Origin: Paenibacillus ihumii
Lineage (GTDB): Bacteria; Bacillota; Bacilli; Paenibacillales; Paenibacillaceae
Length of the DNA: 64,000 bases
Assembly (NCBI RefSeq): GCF_001403875.1
Contig: NZ_LN884299.1
Coordinates: 1,922,117-1,986,116, forward strand
Direction: 5' to 3'
Below are positions 43,881 to 51,793 of the stretch, piece by piece. Numbering within the stretch: the stretch's first letter is position 1; each line of letters begins with the position of its first letter. Under the pieces are notes generated by a model. It was not told the origin of the DNA and made no database searches. It saw only the letters and a program-made list of their open reading frames with translations. A program made the position numbers and the translations under genes.

Positions 43881-44082
43881 TTATTTTCCGGGAAAGCGCA
43901 GAATTTGACAGACCGCTTCAAACTTTGCTAAGAACGCCGCAGCGCCCTTTTCCCGCTTCGATGCCTTTCGACTCGATACGGCTCCATTTTGCCAGAAGGG
44001 CTTGGGATTGGAGAGAAATTTGCCTCTGGTTTGTTTTTCTATGTAGAATATACGTAGTTAACGTTTACGGGAGGGCGAGTCA

Positions 44083-45168
44083 TTGAAGAAAATTCCTTTT
44101 GTACTGCACGGCTTTGGTACGATCGCCAGAACGCATATCGTTGCACTGCGGACACTGCCGGTGATCAAAAAAACATCATTTGTGCCGGTGCTCGATACGC
44201 TAGTGACGCGCGAGCCGGATTTACATAAAGAGCAAGCCTATGCCATGGGCTTTGAACATATAACGGATAGCCTGGAGGAGGCGCTTGGCCGGGAGTCGGT
44301 GGCTGCGGTCAGCGTGTGCACCCCGAATGCCCTGCATCCTCAGAGCATTCACCTGGCTGGCAAGGCTGGCAAGGCGCTTTATTGTGAGAAGCCGATTGCT
44401 GATAATTATCAGGAATCCGAGCGTGCCGCAGAAGGATTTCCTAGCCGCTTGACGGCCCAGGTTGCCCTAGTGTTCCGTTACCATCCGGCGGTTCAGCGAA
44501 CTTCCGAGCTGCTGCGTCGCCGGGCAATCGGTGAGGTTCTGCAATGCAAGATATCCTATCTTCGTTCGGGATATCTGGATCAGGAGAGGCCCTTTAGCTG
44601 GCGAGTCAGCAGAGAGCTGTCCGGCGGCGGGGCTATTACCGATATCGGAGTGCATGCGCTGGATCTGGTATGCCATTGGTTCGGAGATTTGGCGCGAATC
44701 GACGGCACGACCGAAACCTTCATAAGCGAGCGCCGAGCCGAGCCGGGAAGCGAACGCAAAGTGGACATTGAAGTCGATGATTGGGCAGCCATGAATTACG
44801 AGACGGTTACAGGTGTCCGTGGTAGTGTAGAGGTATCGCGCATAGCATGGGGAAGCGATGCCTTCGCGATCCAAATCGTCGGTACCGACGGAAGCTTGAT
44901 CATGGACCTGGAGAAGGACGCTTACCCGAAGGTGCATTTGCTGCGCGGAGGATTGAGCCATCTTCCAGAGCCGGATGGACTTAAGCTGCTGCCTGACGCC
45001 AAGGCGACGATGGGACTGTTCGTCGACTCTCATTTTGCAGCGCTGCATCATTTTATGCTGAGATATATCGGGCATGATGAATTCCAGGGGCTGGCCCCCA
45101 CGCTGGACGATGCGCTGCGCGTAGAGAAATATGTGGATCAAGTGCAGATGAAGGAGTGTGCGCGTTGA
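44083..45168 (+). CDS. Gfo/Idh/MocA-family oxidoreductase
   Basis: The TTG at 44083, behind GGGAGGG, starts a 361-residue protein. The N-terminal Rossmann fold begins FVLHGFGTIARTHIVAL and has AVSVCTPNALHPQSIHLAGKAGKALYCEKPIADN, including the EKP signature near 105. The C-terminal alpha/beta domain contains the catalytic-type GGGAITDIGVHALDLVCHWFG (Asp and His near 190-200). The nucleotide loop GFGTIA is a variant of the usual GxGxxG. Family members oxidise inositol, glucose or other sugar derivatives with NAD(P); the substrate is unknown. Its stop overlaps the TTG of the next gene (HAD), so translation is probably coupled. Confidence 0.9.
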   Translation: MKKIPFVLHGFGTIARTHIVALRTLPVIKKTSFVPVLDTLVTREPDLHKEQAYAMGFEHITDSLEEALGRESVAAVSVCTPNALHPQSIHLAGKAGKALYCEKPIADNYQESERAAEGFPSRLTAQVALVFRYHPAVQRTSELLRRRAIGEVLQCKISYLRSGYLDQERPFSWRVSRELSGGGAITDIGVHALDLVCHWFGDLARIDGTTETFISERRAEPGSERKVDIEVDDWAAMNYETVTGVRGSVEVSRIAWGSDAFAIQIVGTDGSLIMDLEKDAYPKVHLLRGGLSHLPEPDGLKLLPDAKATMGLFVDSHFAALHHFMLRYIGHDEFQGLAPTLDDALRVEKYVDQVQMKECAR

Positions 45169-45971
45169 CGAATTGGAGAGCTTATCTGATTGACCTGGAC
45201 GGTACGATGTATCATGGCAGCCGCATGATTTCTGGTGCCGATCAATTAATTAATGCTATGAAATATCACCATATTCCCTATTTATTTGTTACCAATAATT
45301 CTTCGCGTACGCCGGATGATGTCGCCGAGCATTTACGTCAAATGGGCATTCCTGCAGAGGCGAAGGATGTATGCACTTCAGCTGTGGCTGCCGCAGAGTA
45401 TATCGCGAACATGCAGCCGGGGGCCCCGGTCGCGCCAATCGGGGAGCATGGCTTGATCGAGGCGTTGAAGCAGGCCGGTTTGTCCATCGATACCGAGCGG
45501 CCGGAATTCGTAGTACAGGGCATCGACCGCTCATTCTCTTACGAGAAGCTGGCCCAGGCCGCAAATTGGATCAGGAATGGAGCCCGCTATGTCCTAACCA
45601 ATCCGGATCTGCTGCTGCCGGGTCAGGATGGCCTGATGCCTGGCGCAGGCACGATTTCCGCGTCAATCGCCGCTGCTTCGGGAGTGAATCCGGTTATCAT
45701 CGGAAAGCCTTCGAAAATTCTGATGAAGCATGCGATCGACCGGTTAGGCGTCCGTCCTGATGAGACTGCGGTAATTGGTGATAATATGCATACCGACATT
45801 TCAGCGGGTGCGCATGCAGGCTGCGGCACCATTCTGGCGCTGACCGGGGTGACGAACCGCGATAACCTGGCCGAGCTCATGGAGAAGACGGGGGTTAGAC
45901 CACATATCATATGCGACGATCTGACCGAGGTTCGCAGCTTGGTTGTCGGTTCAATCGAATCAGCGACCTAA
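45165..45971 (+). CDS. NagD/PGP-like HAD phosphatase
   Basis: The TTG at 45165 lies behind AAGGAG and overlaps the previous stop (TTGA); the product has 268 residues. HAD motifs: LIDLDGTMYHG near 8-18, FVTNNSSRTP near 44, IIGKPSKILM near 183 and VIGDNMHTDISAGAHAGC near 205. The large C2 cap lies between motifs II and III. This is the Firmicute YutF-like group of HAD-IIA sugar/nucleotide or p-nitrophenyl phosphatases. Coupling with the sugar-type oxidoreductase suggests, but does not prove, that the two share a pathway. Confidence 0.9.
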   Translation: MTNWRAYLIDLDGTMYHGSRMISGADQLINAMKYHHIPYLFVTNNSSRTPDDVAEHLRQMGIPAEAKDVCTSAVAAAEYIANMQPGAPVAPIGEHGLIEALKQAGLSIDTERPEFVVQGIDRSFSYEKLAQAANWIRNGARYVLTNPDLLLPGQDGLMPGAGTISASIAAASGVNPVIIGKPSKILMKHAIDRLGVRPDETAVIGDNMHTDISAGAHAGCGTILALTGVTNRDNLAELMEKTGVRPHIICDDLTEVRSLVVGSIESAT

Positions 45972-46004
45972 AGGTATATTGAGATAGAGAAAGGAAAGAT
46001 GAGA

Positions 46005-46823
46005 ATGCCGGAACTGCCGGAAATGGATAATTATCGAATTCAACTATCCAATCATATTTTGGATTTGCCTATATCAAATATCGTGATTAACCGGGAGAAG
46101 TCCATAAATTTGGAGCCGGCTGACTTTACGGATGCCCTGCTGGGCAGACAAGTGATTTTTATTGAACGGCGGGGCAAGCATCTGCTGTTTCACTTGGACA
46201 ATGGACGCCGTCTCCTGCTGCATCTGATGCTTGGAGGGCTCTTATATCTGGGGTCTTCGGAGGATCGTCCGAACCGCAGCACGCAAATCGAGATGATATT
46301 CAATAACGGGATTGTGCTGTATTTTATAGGCCTAAGACTTGGCTATTTGCATTTGCATACGGCTAAGGAAGCGGAGGAGCTTCTGTCTGGCTTGGGCCCG
46401 GAGCTGTTTGACCGCAAAATGAACGAGGAGAGGTTCAAGGCGATTTTCAGCAAACGCCGAGGCAGTCTGAAGACAGCTCTCGTGAATCAGGAAATCATCG
46501 CAGGGATAGGCAATTGCTATGCCGATGAAATTGCGTTCGCTGCCGGGCTTAGACCGTCCGCCAAGCTGCAGAATTTAACCGGGGAGGATCTGTCCAGATT
46601 GTATCAGGCTGCGCGTGATGTTCTCATTCACGCAACCGAAGCCGGCGGCTACATGGAGCTCCCGTTGACAAAGGATGATAAGCTCACTGGCGGCTTCAAC
46701 GAATTGTGCCAAGTGTATGACCGGGAAGGGGAAAAATGCTACCGCTGCGGGGACGAGATTGTAAAGACCGAGATTTCAGGCAAGAAGGTCTTCTACAGTC
46801 CGGGCTGCCAGCATGAGTATTAA
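46005..46823 (+). CDS. Fpg/Nei-family DNA glycosylase with incomplete zinc finger
   Basis: The family needs Pro2 as the catalytic N-terminus, so the start is the ATG at 46005 (MPELPEMDNYRIQL, 272 residues) and not the ATG six bases earlier. Pro2, Glu3 and the conserved Lys in ERRGKHLLFHLDNG near 57 are present, as is the helix-two-turn-helix (LVNQEIIAGIGNCYADEIAF near 160-180). The C-terminal finger reads CYRCGDEIVKTEISGKKVFYSPGCQ: the usual third cysteine (YFCPxCQ) is Ser, leaving three of four zinc ligands. This is probably a paralogue of MutM that excises oxidised bases. It overlaps an AP endonuclease gene by 11 bases. Confidence 0.88.
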   Translation: MPELPEMDNYRIQLSNHILDLPISNIVINREKSINLEPADFTDALLGRQVIFIERRGKHLLFHLDNGRRLLLHLMLGGLLYLGSSEDRPNRSTQIEMIFNNGIVLYFIGLRLGYLHLHTAKEAEELLSGLGPELFDRKMNEERFKAIFSKRRGSLKTALVNQEIIAGIGNCYADEIAFAAGLRPSAKLQNLTGEDLSRLYQAARDVLIHATEAGGYMELPLTKDDKLTGGFNELCQVYDREGEKCYRCGDEIVKTEISGKKVFYSPGCQHEY

Positions 46824-47670
46824 GGAGCCCATCGTAGGCGGACATCTAAGCATACGGGGAGGCTACGCCGGCGCTGCTCAAGCAGCAGTAGCTTCCGGCG
46901 CAGGCGCATTTCAGTATTTTCCTAAGAACCCGAGAAGCTTGACCGTCAAAGACTTCGACAGGCAGGATGCCGAACGCTGCCGCAAGCTGTGCGAGCAGCA
47001 TGGGATATTGTCGGTGGCCCATACTCCTTATCCGAGTAATTTGGCCGTGGACAGGAATGCTCCCCGCGAACAGTTCGAAAGAACCGTGGATTCGCTGCGA
47101 AACGATTTGGAAATAGCGGAGGCTTGCGGCTCTTTAGGAATAATCGTTCATTTTGGCACATATAAGGCTGGAAACCCCTTACAAGGTTATCAAAATATTA
47201 TACAATGTATTAATGAGGTGCTCTCCGGCTGGCAAGGCCAGGCGAAGCTGATCATAGAGAATCAGGCCGGGGATCACGGAGATATGGGGATTACCTTGGA
47301 GGAGCTGGTTCAGATCCGCAAGCTGTGTCATCTGCCGGATAGCATCGGTTTTTGCCTGGATACCTGCCATGCCTTTGCATCCGGAATGTGGGGCGGCCGA
47401 GATGACCGCGCCTTTGACGGCAGAGCTTCGGAATTGGGCTATTGGGACGGGTTAACCGTAATTCATCTGAATGATTCGAAATATCCGGCTAACTCCCGTA
47501 AAGACCGGCATGCCCGTGTAGGCGAAGGTTATATAGGAGAAGCGGGCTTTCGCAAGCTGCTTAAGCTGGATGCGGTACAGGGTATACCTTGCATTTTCGA
47601 GAGTGAGAAGGGCGAGGATGGAACCTATAGAGAAGATATGGAACGGGTGAGGCGGTGGGTTAAAGCCTAG
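46813..47670 (+). CDS. endonuclease IV-like AP endonuclease
   Basis: The 285-residue TIM barrel (AP_endonuc_2) has what look like all nine metal ligands of Nfo. They are His in VAHTPYP (near 70), His in IIVHFGTY, Glu in LIIENQAGDHG, Asp and His in GFCLDTCHAFASG, His in VIHLNDSK, Asp and His in SRKDRHARVGEG, and Glu near the end in CIFESE. It begins GGHLSIRGGYAGAAQAAVASGAGAFQYF, typical of Nfo. The start at 46813 overlaps the glycosylase gene, giving a base-excision pair in which the glycosylase product is the substrate of this enzyme. The symbol nfo would fit, but a second copy elsewhere cannot be excluded. Confidence 0.92.
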   Translation: MSIKEPIVGGHLSIRGGYAGAAQAAVASGAGAFQYFPKNPRSLTVKDFDRQDAERCRKLCEQHGILSVAHTPYPSNLAVDRNAPREQFERTVDSLRNDLEIAEACGSLGIIVHFGTYKAGNPLQGYQNIIQCINEVLSGWQGQAKLIIENQAGDHGDMGITLEELVQIRKLCHLPDSIGFCLDTCHAFASGMWGGRDDRAFDGRASELGYWDGLTVIHLNDSKYPANSRKDRHARVGEGYIGEAGFRKLLKLDAVQGIPCIFESEKGEDGTYREDMERVRRWVKA

Positions 47671-47702
47671 TGCTGGAATTCCGCGGGAAAGGACGAAGAA
47701 CA

Positions 47703-48056
47703 TTGATTCATGTATATATGGATGATTTGCGGCGTTGTCCCATAGGTTTTACTTTAGTAAGGACCGTCGATGAATGCATAGAGCTTCTGAGAATTTCGGA
47801 AGTCGACATCCTGTCGCTGGATTACGATATGGGTCCGGGAGAGAAGACAGGGGCGGAGGTGGCTTCTGTAATCGCAAGGGAAGGGCTGTATCCCAGGGAG
47901 ATCTTCCTGCATACTTCTAGCATGGCCGGGAAGAAGAGCATGTACGAAATTTTGTATCAGAATAAGCCAGAGTGCGTCATTCTGCATAACGGACCGATTC
48001 CATTTGAACGTCTGGATGAAATTGAGAGTTTAACCAGAAGAAGCGCCCGCAAATAG
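47703..48056 (+). CDS. cREC-domain protein (cyclic-phosphate processing receiver-like)
   Basis: AAAGGAC before the TTG at 47703 suits the family start IHVYMDDLRRCPIGF better than the GTG at 47670; the product has 117 residues. The fold is receiver-like: twin Asp in VYMDDLR (near 6-7), TVDECIELL, the core acidic strand ILSLDYDMGPGEKTGAEVA (near 45), then IFLHTSSMAGKKSMYEIL. This is the cREC family, predicted from comparative genomics to act on cyclic phosphate ends or as a sensor in RNA repair and defence loci. It is not a normal two-component receiver. It follows the AP endonuclease gene by 32 bases. Confidence 0.78.
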   Translation: MIHVYMDDLRRCPIGFTLVRTVDECIELLRISEVDILSLDYDMGPGEKTGAEVASVIAREGLYPREIFLHTSSMAGKKSMYEILYQNKPECVILHNGPIPFERLDEIESLTRRSARK

Positions 48057-48072
48057 ACGAGTTAACGAGGCC

Positions 48073-49197
48073 GTGCGAGGGTACGGCAATTACTTCTGGG
48101 GGTTGTACGAGTTGAGAAGCCAAGAATTAGAACGAAATGAGGAAGATGATAAACGAGATGACATTGGGATAAGCCATTGGATTTGTACGGCAAATCACGG
48201 GTTTGCCCCTTATGCACAAGAGGAGCTGCGCCGATTATTTGGCGCGGTGAAGAGCACAGTACTGATCCCGGGAGAAGTGCTGCGCGTCGCGCTGCAGAAC
48301 TCAGCCGAGCAGGTAATCGAGGCGGTATCCAGCAGCCCCCCTGTATTTTTACGCCACCTCTTTCCTATTGAATGGGAATGGCATGGGGAAGAGGGGGGGA
48401 AGCTTGAGGAGTCAATAGAGAAGCTGGCTGCATTCGCGCTTGCGGATCCGAGGCTTCAAGGCGCTTCCAGAATTGCCGTCCAGCCCCGAAAGACGGAGCA
48501 ATCGCTGTGGGAAGGTACGACGGCAGAGCTAAAGGATACGCTTCAAGCCAAATTAAGCGGGCTTCATGCCGAGTTCGTTGTTCGTGAGGCCGATATGATT
48601 CTCTCTGTCTTCGTAGGCCGAGAGGCTGTCTATGCAGGAATATCCCGTCCGGAGCATAATATTTCCGATTGGAATGGCGGGGCTGTAAGATTTCAGCGGG
48701 AGGAAGGACAGATTTCCCGGGCCAAATTCAAGCTGCTTGAAGCTGAAATGACCTTTGGCATTGATTTTAGGGCTTTCCGCGAGGCGCTGGACATCGGTGC
48801 CGCCCCTGGCGGTTGGACTTCATTTTTGTTGGAGCGCGGACTAACAGTAACAGCTGTAGACCCGGCAAAAATGCATCCCTCGCTGTTGAACTCGCCGAAT
48901 CTTACCGTGCTGCGAAAAAATGCCGGAGAGGTGAAATTTCAGGAGCAGCAGTTCGACCTGCTGGTTTGCGATATGAGCTGGAGCCCGAAGCTGACGGCGA
49001 AGCTGGTAAGCGAACTGCTGTACGCGTTAGTGCCGGGCGGCACGGCAATCGTAACGGTCAAGCTGCTGAGCAAGAAGCCGATGGCATTGATCCAAGAGGT
49101 GATCGATACGTTTCAGCAATCCCGCATGCAGGTGCAGAGGGCTAAGCAGCTGTTCCATAATCGGGATGAAATTACGCTATATATGATTAAATATTAA
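48073..49197 (+). CDS. RlmM-like 2'-O-ribose RNA methyltransferase (FtsJ fold)
   Basis: The frame starts at GTG 48073 (GAGG just before) or perhaps TTG 48112 (GGGGG before); with the first it has 374 residues. The N-terminal half (about 35-215) looks THUMP-like, with FAPYAQEELRRLFG. The C-terminal FtsJ/RrmJ domain has the SAM loop ALDIGAAPGGWTSFLLERG near 239-255, VDPAK, FDLLVCDMSWSP near 298 and VTVKLLSKK, giving the K-D-K-E type layout. E. coli RlmM, with the same order, methylates a ribose in 23S rRNA. The target here is inferred, not shown. No clear terminator lies between it and the preceding genes. Confidence 0.85.
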   Translation: MRGYGNYFWGLYELRSQELERNEEDDKRDDIGISHWICTANHGFAPYAQEELRRLFGAVKSTVLIPGEVLRVALQNSAEQVIEAVSSSPPVFLRHLFPIEWEWHGEEGGKLEESIEKLAAFALADPRLQGASRIAVQPRKTEQSLWEGTTAELKDTLQAKLSGLHAEFVVREADMILSVFVGREAVYAGISRPEHNISDWNGGAVRFQREEGQISRAKFKLLEAEMTFGIDFRAFREALDIGAAPGGWTSFLLERGLTVTAVDPAKMHPSLLNSPNLTVLRKNAGEVKFQEQQFDLLVCDMSWSPKLTAKLVSELLYALVPGGTAIVTVKLLSKKPMALIQEVIDTFQQSRMQVQRAKQLFHNRDEITLYMIKY

Positions 49198-49226
49198 TGA
49201 AGTTAATTAGTGTGGAAAAAAAAGAC

Positions 49227-49256
49227 TTTACAAGTAGCGGCAAAATCACGTATACT
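49227..49256 (+). promoter_or_regulatory. promoter upstream of the kinase/pilus operon leader
   Basis: TTTACA (49227-49232) and TATACT (49251-49256) are 18 bp apart in an otherwise A-rich stretch. Transcription would begin near 49263 and run into the hairpin at 49287. Confidence 0.65.
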
Positions 49257-49286
49257 AATTCCAAAATTATACATTAGCCAATGAAG

Positions 49287-49351
49287 GGAAAGCATCCCAT
49301 GATTCTGCTCCGGCATGTCCGGAGTCTGAGCGTGGGGGCTTTCCTTTTTTT
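49287..49351 (+). terminator. long hairpin with T7 between promoter and kinase gene: attenuator or small-RNA terminator
   Basis: Nested arms pair GGAAAGC with GCTTTCC (49287-49293/49338-49344), CCCATG with CGTGGG, and CTCCGG with CCGGAG around CATGT, then come T7. It would end a transcript of about 90 nt from the promoter at 49227, only 21 bases before the kinase start. Read-through must therefore be regulated or partial. Confidence 0.8.
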
Positions 49352-49372
49352 GCGTGGGAGGAGGATGGATTC

Positions 49373-50878
49373 ATGGTGCCATTGAATGAACCGCTCGCCG
49401 CCGGCGCAATCATCGCGGGCAGATATCAGGTTGAGCGGATGATCGGTGCCGGTGGCATGAGCCGTGTGTATCTCGTTTCCGATTTAAAGCTGCCTGGCAA
49501 AGCATGGGCTGTGAAGGAAGTCGCTGCGGCCCCGAGCCTTCATATTTCATTGGAGGAAGAGGCTGAACTGCTGATCGCTTTGGATCATCACAGATTGCCA
49601 AGAATTATAGACATTTGCAGACCCTCCGAAACGGGATATGTGTACATGGTTATGGACTATGTGGAGGGCGAGCATTTGGATCGTTACGCTTCAAGGCAGA
49701 GAGGCCACTTGACGCTGCAATCCCTGGCTGCCTTCGGGCGGCAAATATGCGAAGGGCTCCATTACTTGCATAGCCACCATCCGCCGATTGTCCACCGGGA
49801 TTTGAAGCCGGCCAATCTTCTGGTCGACCGGAATGGAGAAATCAGATTTATTGATTTCGGCATTGCCCGGAGATACAAGGAGGATCAGCCGGAGGATACC
49901 GTCTTGATCGGCTCGGTCGGCTTTGCCGCTCCTGAGCAGTATGGAGGAAGGCAGAGCGATTGCCGGACAGATCTGTACTCCTTAGGGGCGGTACTCCTCT
50001 ATCTAGGAACCGAAGGGCTGCACAGCAGCTGGTCAGAGGAGGCGGCAGCCGTTATGAGGCGCAACGGCTTCAAGTCCCTGCTTCCCGTCCTGCATCGCCT
50101 GCTGCAGTCTCAGCCCCAAGACAGATATGCCTCCGCTGAAGAGACAAGCCGGGCGCTGGCGGCGATCGCGGGGGAGCCGGTGCGAAGAGGGGGCGAGTCT
50201 GCAAGGCGTTGTGCTGTCATTGCCGTGATGGGAGCCTGTCCGGGCGTAGGTGCAACGCATACGGCTATTATGCTGGCTCATGCCTTGTCGCAAATATTCA
50301 AACGGGTAGCTGTTGTCGAGATGGAAGCGAAGGCAGGCGCATTTCGGCAGCTGCAGCAAATCGTTTCGGGACGGGCGATAGCGAAGACAGATCCTGGCCC
50401 GGGAGCACCGCGGCGCTTTCGCATCCACCAGGTTGATTATGTCCGTCATCCGGCCCGGTCTGAATGGATTGAGCTGTTATCGGACGGATACGACTATGTA
50501 GTTTGCGATCTCGGCTCCTCCGGGCGGAGGGAGCTGCTGGAGGAATTCGCGCGTGCTGATCTGCCGATCCTCGTCGCCTCCGGGGCCGAGTGGAGGGAGG
50601 AGGAAGCAGCGGCCATCCGCTTCCGGATGGGCGAGGCTGCCCTTCGCAGGTGGGCCTGCTTCCTTCCCTTGGGCGGGAGAGGGGCTAGTCGCCGGCTCCG
50701 CAAGCGTCTAGGCATCGAGCGAGTGTATGAGATCCCGATGGAGAGTGATCCTTTTGAACCCGGGCGAGAAATCGCCGTCCAATTGATTGATATATGCTGT
50801 CCCGGGTATGCGGACAATTTGCGGCTGCAGGGCAGAGGTTTTGGTTTTATTAGAAGAACGTTGGAAAGGAAGCGATAA
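49373..50878 (+). CDS. Ser/Thr protein kinase fused to a CpaE/ParA-like domain without P-loop lysine
   Basis: ATG 49373 follows GGGAGGAGG; the product has 501 residues with no membrane segment. The kinase (about 16-270) is complete: Gly loop GAGGMSRVYLV, Lys in AWAVKEV near 48, HRDLKPANLL near 142, DFGIARR near 161, AAPEQYGG near 185 and DLYSLGAVL. After a basic linker (RRGGESARR) a MinD/ParA-like fold starts: CAVIAVMGACPGVGATHTAIMLAHAL near 279-304, VAVVEMEAKAG and YDYVVCDLGSSG. The deviant Walker A (KGGxGKT) is replaced by PGVGATHT, with both lysines gone. It heads a Tad-like operon, so it probably senses or controls pilus assembly. I know no established name. Confidence 0.88.
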   Translation: MVPLNEPLAAGAIIAGRYQVERMIGAGGMSRVYLVSDLKLPGKAWAVKEVAAAPSLHISLEEEAELLIALDHHRLPRIIDICRPSETGYVYMVMDYVEGEHLDRYASRQRGHLTLQSLAAFGRQICEGLHYLHSHHPPIVHRDLKPANLLVDRNGEIRFIDFGIARRYKEDQPEDTVLIGSVGFAAPEQYGGRQSDCRTDLYSLGAVLLYLGTEGLHSSWSEEAAAVMRRNGFKSLLPVLHRLLQSQPQDRYASAEETSRALAAIAGEPVRRGGESARRCAVIAVMGACPGVGATHTAIMLAHALSQIFKRVAVVEMEAKAGAFRQLQQIVSGRAIAKTDPGPGAPRRFRIHQVDYVRHPARSEWIELLSDGYDYVVCDLGSSGRRELLEEFARADLPILVASGAEWREEEAAAIRFRMGEAALRRWACFLPLGGRGASRRLRKRLGIERVYEIPMESDPFEPGREIAVQLIDICCPGYADNLRLQGRGFGFIRRTLERKR

Positions 50879-50882
50879 CTAC

Positions 50883-51770
50883 ATGTCCAGACTGAGGCAG
50901 CGCACTAAACAGTTGCTTGTTGCCGGCATCGCGGGAGGGGGGATCGTCGGTATTCTGTTTGCGGGCTATGCGGTATACCAAGCAAGGCAGGTTGATGAGA
51001 TGAGGACATCCCTTGTCCGGGAATACGAGATTCAAATTGAGCGGCTGAAGGAAGAGAAGGCTTCGATATTCGGCTGGACGCTTGCCCGTAATATTTCCGC
51101 CGGCCACCCCATCCGTGCCGAGGATCTGAGGAGGGTAGAGCTCCCGGCCGACAGCGTCCCTGCAAATTATATTAAATCAAAGGATGAGATCGACGGCAGA
51201 AACGCCAAAATCGATTTGACGTCACAAACCCTGTTGACTCCGGAACTATTGTATAAAGAGGCCCCTACGCCACATGATCTGCGCTGGCGGGAAATGGGAT
51301 TCGTACAGCTGCCGGCGTCGCTGCAGAAGAATGATGTCATTGATGTTAGAATTCAATTTCCTACCGGCCAGGATTACATACTACTGTCCAAGAAGAAGGC
51401 TGAACAACTGAATGGGGGCTCAGTGACAGTAACGCTGGACGAAATGGAAATCCTGTCCTTATCCAGTGCGGTTGTTGACGCTTACTTGCATAAGGCTTCG
51501 ATATACGCCCTTGCTTATGTAGAGCCGCAGCTGCAGGCCAAAGCTATTCCGACCTATCCCGCCAATAAGGCTGTTCTGGAGCTTATCAAGAAGGATCCCA
51601 ATATCGTATCGCGGGCCGAGTATGCTTTATCCCATGCATCGAGGCAAATATTGGAGGCAGATTTATCCGTTATGTCGCCCCAGAAAGCAGCGGAGTTTGC
51701 CGGACACCATGCCGAGCGAAGCGCGGCGGCGGCGCAGCCTACCGGCGATTCCTTCGATCTAGATTCCTGA
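50883..51770 (+). CDS. SAF-domain protein, CpaB/RcpC-like
   Basis: The 295-residue protein starts at ATG 50883, four bases after the kinase stop. A basic N-terminus and one membrane helix (about 10-30) are followed by a coiled coil (MRTSLVREYEIQIERLKEEKA). A SAF domain then begins ARNISAGHPIRAEDLRRVELPADSVPANYI (about 67-110), with VQLPASLQKNDVIDVRIQFPTG near 145-165. CpaB/RcpC proteins of Tad systems have this order and are thought to act at the outer face or in glycan binding. Here the host has no outer membrane, so its role is in the wall or as an assembly clamp. The C-terminus is Ala-rich. Confidence 0.8.
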   Translation: MSRLRQRTKQLLVAGIAGGGIVGILFAGYAVYQARQVDEMRTSLVREYEIQIERLKEEKASIFGWTLARNISAGHPIRAEDLRRVELPADSVPANYIKSKDEIDGRNAKIDLTSQTLLTPELLYKEAPTPHDLRWREMGFVQLPASLQKNDVIDVRIQFPTGQDYILLSKKKAEQLNGGSVTVTLDEMEILSLSSAVVDAYLHKASIYALAYVEPQLQAKAIPTYPANKAVLELIKKDPNIVSRAEYALSHASRQILEADLSVMSPQKAAEFAGHHAERSAAAAQPTGDSFDLDS

Positions 51771-51793
51771 TATAACGATAAGGAGGTGATGGG

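Noticed and set aside
49287..49351. Known riboswitch (c-di-GMP, SAM or similar) in the kinase leader
   Set aside because: No conserved core of a class I know is recognisable; only a nested hairpin with a T-tract can be supported.
49199..49372. tRNA or other stable RNA gene from the folded leader
   Set aside because: No cloverleaf or CCA-type end; the fold is a simple terminator-like hairpin.
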